This document shows positions 16,458-21,433 of a DNA stretch of 21,433 nt, one piece after another. The notes below the pieces were generated by a model. The model did no database searches and was not told where the DNA came from. It saw only the letters and a list, made by a program, of their open reading frames with translations. The stretch's first letter is position 1. Each line of letters starts with the position of its first letter. The translations under genes and the position numbers were made by a program. The stretch spans positions 1-21,433 of the forward strand of contig CAZGFQ010000033.1 in NCBI GenBank assembly GCA_964525185.1. Reading direction: 5' to 3'. The stretch is from JABHGY01 sp964525185. GTDB lineage: Bacteria; Fidelibacterota; Marinisomatia; Marinisomatales; UBA1611.

Positions 16458-19400
16458 CTAAAATGAAGCTCTTATCCCAATTCTCATTTCTCTTGGTTTG
16501 CCATAATATCTGGAATTCACACCTGAGTCACCATATAATAAATATTCTTCATTATCTGGCCTCGGCGTTTCAAGCCCCCATCTTAAAAAATCACTTGAAG
16601 CGCTTGTTATATCTTTTTGATTGAATACATTTTCTATTTCCGCATAGAGAGTAGTGGCTGCATTTCCCTTACTTAAAATTTGTTTTTCAATACTTAAATC
16701 CGTTCGAGATATCATAGGATTATGTCGCCATTCAAATGGTTTCCCAATCGGTGAATATTCGAATGCAGATCCAGTTGACATCCGATAAATCAAATTCACA
16801 GTTATATTACCAAATAAATTATAGGGTCCTAAATTTTTTGGAGACACTACAAATACGCGCGCTTTACCATAACTTCTAATATCCGAATCTGGTTTAGGTT
16901 CTTCCTCAGTTCCATCCCAAAATTCAACATAATACAATCCTGTTGTATCATACTCCTGCATATCAAGACCGAGTGTAATGAGAGAATCAATAAATTGATT
17001 AGCTTTAGCAGCATATCCTTTTCTTAAGANNNNNNNNNNNNNNNNNNNNNNNNNNNNNNNNNNNNNNNNNNNNNNNNNNNNNNNNNNNNNNNNNNNNNNN
17101 NNNNNNNNNNNNNNNNNNNNNNNNNNNNNGTAATGAGAGAATCAATAAATTGATTAGCTTTAGCAGCATATCCTTTTCTTAAGAAAGAAAAGATAGATTT
17201 AGGAGATTCAGTACCGTCGTCGTTTACACTATAATCCATCCACCATTTACTATCCATTACAAATTGAGAATCGGGTACCCAAAATTGGCTACCCGCTCCA
17301 GCAGCTCCTTGTTTTGCCCATTGAAGATTATAGGATATATTGAAGCCTAAATATTTTTGAAATTGCTTTTTGAGACTAAATTCAAATCCCTGTACATCTT
17401 CGTGGATACCATTTCCGGCACGATGAGTGAATTGAAAGTCAAACATATTTTTTGCAGGGTCCCACCATTGTAATTGAACAGCTCCAGGACTCGACACTTG
17501 ATTGTTAGAACTCTTATAAAAGGTTGATAGGGATATCACATAATCTTGATAAAAATTCCAATCAAACCCTAACTCAAAACTAATCGTCTTTTCAAAACCA
17601 AGAGAAGGTGTGCCAAAATAGCTATCTTCCATTTGATTATAAATTTCAGAGGCATCAATGGTATCATTGCCATTTAAGTCTATATCTGGGTTTCCATAAT
17701 TATCCCAAGCCTCAGTGAATAAAGTAAAAAAACTAGGCTGCTGATATATATGTCCATAAAAAAAGTGTATCATGGATCGTTCTGTAATTGGATGAGCAAC
17801 ACCAATTCTAGGACTCCAAACTGTTTTTGGTTCAATCGTTTCCATTAAGCCAAAGGATCTTAAAGTATCAAGGTTAAATCGTGTAAATGAATTAAGAAAA
17901 TGATCTGAGGCTGTAAATGCATTTGTAATGGGCCAATCAGTATTCGGGTCGAATTTATCCATTCGTACCCCAGCGTTTAATACGAGTCCTTTATACTCCA
18001 TTTTGTCTTGGATATACCAAGCTAAACTTTTTGGTTGAATGGCTGATTTAACCGTATGGTCTTTACCAATATATTCTAATCGACGATTATTTTGGTAATC
18101 GCTATACACAAATGACCACACATTATAATCCGTATAGTCAAAACCAGTTTTAATCAAATTATGGCTGGTTAATTGTGACGAAAAATCAAATTTTACGCCT
18201 AAACGTTCACGCTGACCTTCTCTATATGATATAACATCTCTAGGTAAATTAAACCATCCATCTGCATCTTTTCTAATATCTGTTGTTGAATCCGGGATAT
18301 CATAAGGTGATTCTGATGTTAAAGATTTAGATATTCTTAACTCATAAAAGGTAGTAGGAGTAATTAAGTGGTTCAAGGATAAATATTCCATTCTATTGGT
18401 AGTAACTGTTTTTCCAGCAGAAGATTCATTCATAGGGAGGAAAACATTTTTTCCAGAATCTCCCATGCCACGGATACCACCAACACTTGCACCAGAGTTA
18501 AAGCTCCACCCATTAGAATAAACACCACCTAGTTTGAAACTAATTTTTGGATGAAGATTAAAAGCGAGTTTCCATGTTCCCTCAAAATTATCTGATGAAT
18601 GGGTAAGCGGGCTTATTCCGTACACGGCTGATTTACTTGTTCTACCGCCCGTATAAAAAGAAACTCTTTTTTTAATGATAGGTCCAGAAAAATTCCATTG
18701 ATATGTTTGTCCGCTATTCTCCCAATAAGGAACAATGACATGAATTTGTTCTCCTGTTAAACTATCTATTTCGTTAACCCATGTTGGATTATCCCACTCC
18801 ATATGATCTCTGTGAGTAGGGGACTTATAATAGTTTGGCCCCCAGTGATGATTGCCAGGGAATTGGTTTGTCATTTCAAAATTACCATGAAAAGTATCTT
18901 CACCTTCGCGAGTAATAATATTTACAACTCCAGCTTGAGCGTTTCCATATTCTGCACTTAAACCACCTGTAATGATTGAAATAGATTCAATATCATATTT
19001 CCCAACACCCGTATAATTGTTTAGGCTCAATCCATCATTGGAAATCATTTTAACACCATCAACATAATAGACAACATCGGCAGAAATACTATTCATATCG
19101 CCACCACGAATACGACCACTACCATGAATATCCATACCTGGTTCAAGAGAAATCAAGTCCGAAACACTTTTTACCATGACAGAACGGGATATTTCTTCTG
19201 AGGTAATGATATATTCGCTAGATGTCCGATCCAGTTCAACGATGGGTTTATCGGCAACAACTTGTACTTCATTCATACCAATAACTTCTTGGCTAAGTTC
19301 AAAATCTATTTGAGTCGTTCTATCTGGACTTACTTTAATATTTGTTTTTGTTATTTTTTCAAATCCTATTACATTGACCGAAACTGAATAAGTTCCGGGG

Positions 19401-19597
19401 GAAACGGATAAAAATATATATTCACCATTAAGATCAGATGACATACCACGATTTGTTCCTTCTAACATCACGTTTGCACCGGGGAGAGGCTCACCATCGG
19501 CATCTGATATTTTACCTTGTATTTTGCCTGTTACGCCTCCAAACAATGAAGTGTTTAGCGCAAAAAAGAAAAGTATGAATGTGAATAGATGTTTCAT
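16458..19597 (-). CDS. TonB-dependent receptor (SusC/OmpA-type), interrupted only by an artefactual assembly gap
   Basis: A signal peptide (residues 1-20) is followed by a carboxypeptidase-regulatory-like domain (about 24-103: GKISDADGEPLPGANVMLEG, SPGTYSVSVNVIGF), the TonB-box region and plug (about 105-235: NEVQVVADKP, SGRIRGGDMNS, VVYYVDGVK, GGLSAEYGNAQAGVVNIITREG), then a large beta-barrel ending REMRIGIRASF with terminal Phe. It imports a bound ligand across the outer membrane using TonB energy. A dockerin/EF-hand-like loop DLNGNDTIDASE lies near residue 640. The nominal frame is cut by Ns at 17030-17129. Removing bases 17030-17184 (Ns plus one copy of the flanking repeat) joins the two parts in frame as ...FIDSLITLGLDMQEYD..., giving about 994 residues. 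The C-terminal 16458-16961 part is therefore not a separate gene. Confidence 0.93.
16975..17029. repeat. Left copy of a 55-base direct repeat flanking the N gap
   Basis: This 55-base stretch ends exactly at the first N and is identical to 17130-17184, which starts exactly after the last N. It encodes part of the receptor (LRKGYAAKANQFIDSLI region). Perfect identity, exact abutment to the gap and a length of 55 (a common assembly k-mer size) mark it as contig-end overlap, not a biological duplication. Confidence 0.95.
17030..17129. other. Assembly gap (exactly 100 Ns), artefactual
   Basis: Exactly 100 Ns, the conventional length for a gap of unknown size. Because identical 55-base ends flank it, the two contigs overlap and no sequence needs to be missing here. 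The reading frame of the receptor is restored when the gap and one repeat copy are collapsed. Confidence 0.95.
17130..17184. repeat. Right copy of the 55-base direct repeat flanking the N gap
   Basis: Identical to 16975-17029. On the minus strand the upstream receptor frame reads through this copy correctly and continues in frame from the far end of the left copy. The true genome most likely has a single copy. Confidence 0.95.
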
Positions 19598-19622
19598 CGA
19601 ATATCCAATAAATAGATTTTAC

Positions 19623-19657
19623 AAAAAGAGTCCACCGACTTTGTCGGTGGACTCTTT
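19623..19657 (-). terminator. Strong intrinsic-type hairpin between the T9SS-protein gene and the receptor gene
   Basis: A perfect inverted repeat: arm AAAGAGTCCACCGAC at 19625-19639, 3-base loop at 19640-19642, and complementary arm at 19643-19657. On the minus strand it follows the stop codon at 19662-19664 by about 4 bases and runs into TTTTTGT (the T-run is 19627-19623). It should terminate transcripts of the jelly-roll protein gene. The T-tract is short, so some read-through into the receptor gene, whose ATG lies about 25 bases further on, is plausible. Confidence 0.85.
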
Positions 19658-19661
19658 AAGA

Positions 19662-20648
19662 TTATTTAATAAGAGTGAGTTTCCGAGTTTGGTTAAAACC
19701 AGTTGCTTCTATATGATAGAAGTAAATACCGGAAGGCATATGAGATGCATTCCAACTCACTGTATGTGTACCTGATTGAATATTAGCATCAACAAGTGTA
19801 GCCACTTCATTGCCTAAAATATCCAATACAGTTAAACGAACTTGGTCGTTATTTGGTACTGTAAATTGAATATTTGTTTCAGGGTTGAATGGGTTTGGAT
19901 AGTTTTGAGCAAGATGATATTGTCCTGGAGTAGCAACATAATCATCAACGCCTAATTCTGGTTCCATGTTGTAATAAACATCATCAAGACTCACGGTTGC
20001 ATCAGCATGATCACCCGTAAAAGCCATTATTAGAGAGGCTAAAGGTGCATCAACTTCATCTGTCCCAAAGGTCCATTGGGCATCTTCACTTGGGCTTGAA
20101 CCGTCAGCGAATGTCCAAATAGATACATCATTTCCAATAGCTTGGACTTTCATCCAAAACCATGTGTCATATTCGGCACCGGGTCCTTCAACAGGGCCGC
20201 CATATGCACCCGTTGCAAAGTGGAATGATCCAGCAATTCCTGTTGGGCTTGTAACAGCGGTATATAGATTTATGTCGCTTAAGAATGTTTCACTTGCCGC
20301 TACAACAACGTGTAAACCATCGCCTCCACCTTCTAAATCTGGTTCAGGTGATTCGAATTTCATTTTAACATACATGGTGAAATCCTCAGGCGTAATGACC
20401 GTTTCTGTATTCAATGATTCATCAATTTGAATCCAGCAAGTTACTTCACCAAATGGATCATCTGTCGCCCACAATGTTAAGGAACCATCTGATATTTCAG
20501 CATTTCCCCAACCGGCCCACCAAGCCCAGGTGTAATCACATGTGAAGATACCTTCGCCACTAGGTGTTGCATCCGTGTCGAAAGATTCATGCCATCCTTG
20601 CGCCATTGTCATAGACACAAAGAGTAAAGCAGTTATCACTTTTTTCAT
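19662..20648 (-). CDS. T9SS-exported jelly-roll (LamG/concanavalin-like) protein
   Basis: 328 residues from ATG 20648. The frame stays open to 20786, but 20648 is chosen because an excellent AAAGGAG site (20660-20654) lies 5 bases upstream, a signal peptide follows directly (MKKVITALLFVSMTMAQG), and the extension would overlap the preceding gene. Residues about 20-235 look like a secreted beta-jelly-roll: HESFDTD, GSLTLWATDD, TMYVKMKFESPEP, TWFWMKVQAIGNDVSIW and ATVSLDDVYYN, a pattern shared with laminin-G/concanavalin-like domains that bind or cleave glycans. From about residue 245 is a textbook T9SS type A sorting domain (YHLAQNYPNPFNPETN, VLDILGNEVATLVD, MPSGIYFYHIEA, RKLTLIK). The protein is therefore surface-attached or released. 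The ligand is unknown and no catalytic residues are obvious. Confidence 0.9.
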   Translation of the reverse strand: MKKVITALLFVSMTMAQGWHESFDTDATPSGEGIFTCDYTWAWWAGWGNAEISDGSLTLWATDDPFGEVTCWIQIDESLNTETVITPEDFTMYVKMKFESPEPDLEGGGDGLHVVVAASETFLSDINLYTAVTSPTGIAGSFHFATGAYGGPVEGPGAEYDTWFWMKVQAIGNDVSIWTFADGSSPSEDAQWTFGTDEVDAPLASLIMAFTGDHADATVSLDDVYYNMEPELGVDDYVATPGQYHLAQNYPNPFNPETNIQFTVPNNDQVRLTVLDILGNEVATLVDANIQSGTHTVSWNASHMPSGIYFYHIEATGFNQTRKLTLIK

Positions 20649-20653
20649 TTGTA

Positions 20654-20660
20654 CTCCTTT
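20654..20660 (-). promoter_or_regulatory. Strong ribosome binding site deciding the start of the jelly-roll protein
   Basis: AAAGGAG on the minus strand, 5 bases before ATG 20648. It is the best Shine-Dalgarno match in the window and rules against the longer frame that opens at 20786. Confidence 0.8.
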
Positions 20661-20682
20661 TTTTCTTTTTTGTTTTAGAAAT

Positions 20683-21375
20683 TTATAAATCGTAACCGAC
20701 CCCAATATCAAAGGATAAAAATTGAATTGGAAATACTTCATATAAGCCCCAGTCTTCAAATGCACGTAAATAACCAATCGTGGCATGATATTCTAGGTTT
20801 ATAATTAAAGTTATTTTGTCCCCGAGATCGATATCACCACCCACACCAGCTAATGCGCCCCAAGCAACACGTCTATCTGTGATGGTGTCGAGTAAAAAAG
20901 TTTGATCCAATGGTGTGGTTGACTGCCCAGGGTAAACAAGGCCGCTTACTTTTTGAGCATAGTTATATAATCCAAACCCATAAGAAAAGAAGGGTGAAAT
21001 AGATGAACTAAATCCATCGAAACGATGCCATTTTTGTTGAATCTTTAAAATAAAATCGTTCCAGCTCATATTTGCTTCCGCTTCAGGGCTAGAATAAAAT
21101 TCATAATCAATGAGCCATTGAAATTCTCGATCCTCTATAGAACCATGTGTAAACTTTTGGAAATGTGTCTCGACTAAAACGCGAGTATCGGGATTTGGAT
21201 TATTATAATAAGTGAGGGTTAACTTAGGGGTTATAGAGTACCAGTTGCTTAAACCGCCTACTGGCATACCTATACCTAACCCTCCAGAAAATCCCCCTTT
21301 TGCTATTAATAGGTTACTTACAACTGTACTCAAAAAAATAAATACAAGGTAAATTGACCTTAATTTGTTTTTCAC
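20683..21375 (-). CDS. Small outer-membrane beta-barrel protein of unknown function
   Basis: 230 residues with a GTG start at 21375 (no nearer ATG fits). An N-terminal signal peptide (about 5-26, LRSIYLVFIFLSTVVSNLLIAKG) precedes alternating strands typical of a small outer-membrane barrel: GGLGIGMPVGGLSNWYSI, KLTLTYYN, SPFFSYGFGLYNYAQ, RVAWGALAGVGGDIDLG, KITLIINLEYHATIGY and a final FLSFDIGVGYDL. It resembles the generic outer-membrane beta-barrel/OmpA-like membrane domains, without an OmpA peptidoglycan-binding domain. CAAGGAG (21395-21389) is a good ribosome-site sequence but lies 13 bases from the GTG, which is long. A 34-base gap to the jelly-roll gene suggests co-transcription. No specific function can be assigned. 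Confidence 0.8.
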   Translation of the reverse strand: MKNKLRSIYLVFIFLSTVVSNLLIAKGGFSGGLGIGMPVGGLSNWYSITPKLTLTYYNNPNPDTRVLVETHFQKFTHGSIEDREFQWLIDYEFYSSPEAEANMSWNDFILKIQQKWHRFDGFSSSISPFFSYGFGLYNYAQKVSGLVYPGQSTTPLDQTFLLDTITDRRVAWGALAGVGGDIDLGDKITLIINLEYHATIGYLRAFEDWGLYEVFPIQFLSFDIGVGYDL

Positions 21376-21402
21376 TAGATTTTCTACGCTCCTTGAACAA
21401 AC

Positions 21403-21432
21403 AATGTAGCTTTAATTAATAATTTATGTCAA
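21403..21432 (-). promoter_or_regulatory. Candidate promoter for the beta-barrel/jelly-roll gene pair
   Basis: On the minus strand a perfect TTGACA (21432-21427) is followed after 18 bases by TACATT (21408-21403, four of six to TATAAT), with GTTTG just downstream. A transcript start near 21396 would leave a leader of about 20 bases that begins at the CAAGGAG site. The -35 match is good, but the organism's promoter consensus is not known to me. Confidence 0.4.
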
Positions 21433-21433
21433 T

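Noticed and set aside
16458..16961. Open frame of 167 codons beginning with Met, as a separate small gene
   Set aside because: It has no ribosome site, looks like the C-terminal barrel strands of a TonB receptor ending in Phe, and joins in frame to the upstream receptor once the artefactual gap is collapsed. The Met is internal.
20649..20786. 46-residue N-terminal extension of the jelly-roll protein
   Set aside because: It overlaps the upstream beta-barrel gene by about 100 bases. The ATG at 20648 has the strongest ribosome site in the window and a proper signal peptide.
1..21433. CRISPR arrays, tRNAs, insertion sequences, phage or toxin-antitoxin genes
   Set aside because: I looked for spaced direct repeats, clover-leaf arms, transposase motifs and small paired genes, and found none. 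The only long direct repeat is the assembly overlap.

Overview
The window is low-GC bacterial DNA from a Gram-negative member of the Fibrobacterota-Chlorobiota-Bacteroidota (FCB) group. I base this on a PorV/PorQ-family outer-membrane protein, a SusC/OmpA-type TonB-dependent receptor with an N-terminal carboxypeptidase-regulatory-like domain, a textbook type IX secretion (T9SS) type A C-terminal signal (QNYPNPFNPET...), and several lipobox lipoproteins. The style of these proteins most resembles Candidatus Marinimicrobia (SAR406/Neomarinimicrobiota), but that assignment is inference. There are no rRNA, tRNA, CRISPR or mobile elements. Coding density is very high and no stretch longer than 100 bases lacks a gene, apart from a run of 100 Ns.

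Layout. (1) 1-1724, plus strand: the probable last codons of a cut gene, then an exported protein of unknown function with a CBM9/DOMON-like C-terminal half. (2) 1742-2977, minus: a Gfo/Idh/MocA-family oxidoreductase with a cysteine-bearing insert. (3) 3034-7921, plus: a five-gene operon with overlapping or touching genes. It encodes a PAP2 phosphatase, an alpha/beta-hydrolase lipoprotein, a YdjC/ChbG-type deacetylase lipoprotein, a neutral-ceramidase-like lipoprotein and a six-helix membrane protein. (4) 13106-7935, minus: a sodium:solute symporter, a second and divergent ceramidase-like protein, and a large secreted FN3-containing protein, translationally coupled. (5) 19597-13198, minus: a TonB-dependent receptor, a paralogue of the same FN3-containing protein, and a PorV/PorQ-family protein, spaced 6-8 bases apart. 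(6) 21375-19662, minus: a small outer-membrane beta-barrel protein and a T9SS-exported jelly-roll protein, ending in a strong 15-bp hairpin terminator just before the receptor gene.

How the parts may fit. Envelope-located hydrolases (two ceramidase-family amidases, an esterase, a deacetylase, a lipid-phosphate-type phosphatase), a secondary transporter, a TonB receptor and two paralogous secreted proteins sit together. This suggests a locus for capturing and degrading an external amide- or ester-containing molecule, possibly lipid or glycolipid. The substrate cannot be read from sequence, and both ceramidase-like proteins differ from characterised ceramidases at the expected nucleophile region.

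The most certain correction concerns the assembly. The 100-N gap inside the receptor gene is flanked by identical 55-base copies. Collapsing one copy and the Ns restores a single open frame of about 994 residues, so the gap is an assembly-joining artefact and not missing sequence or a broken gene.
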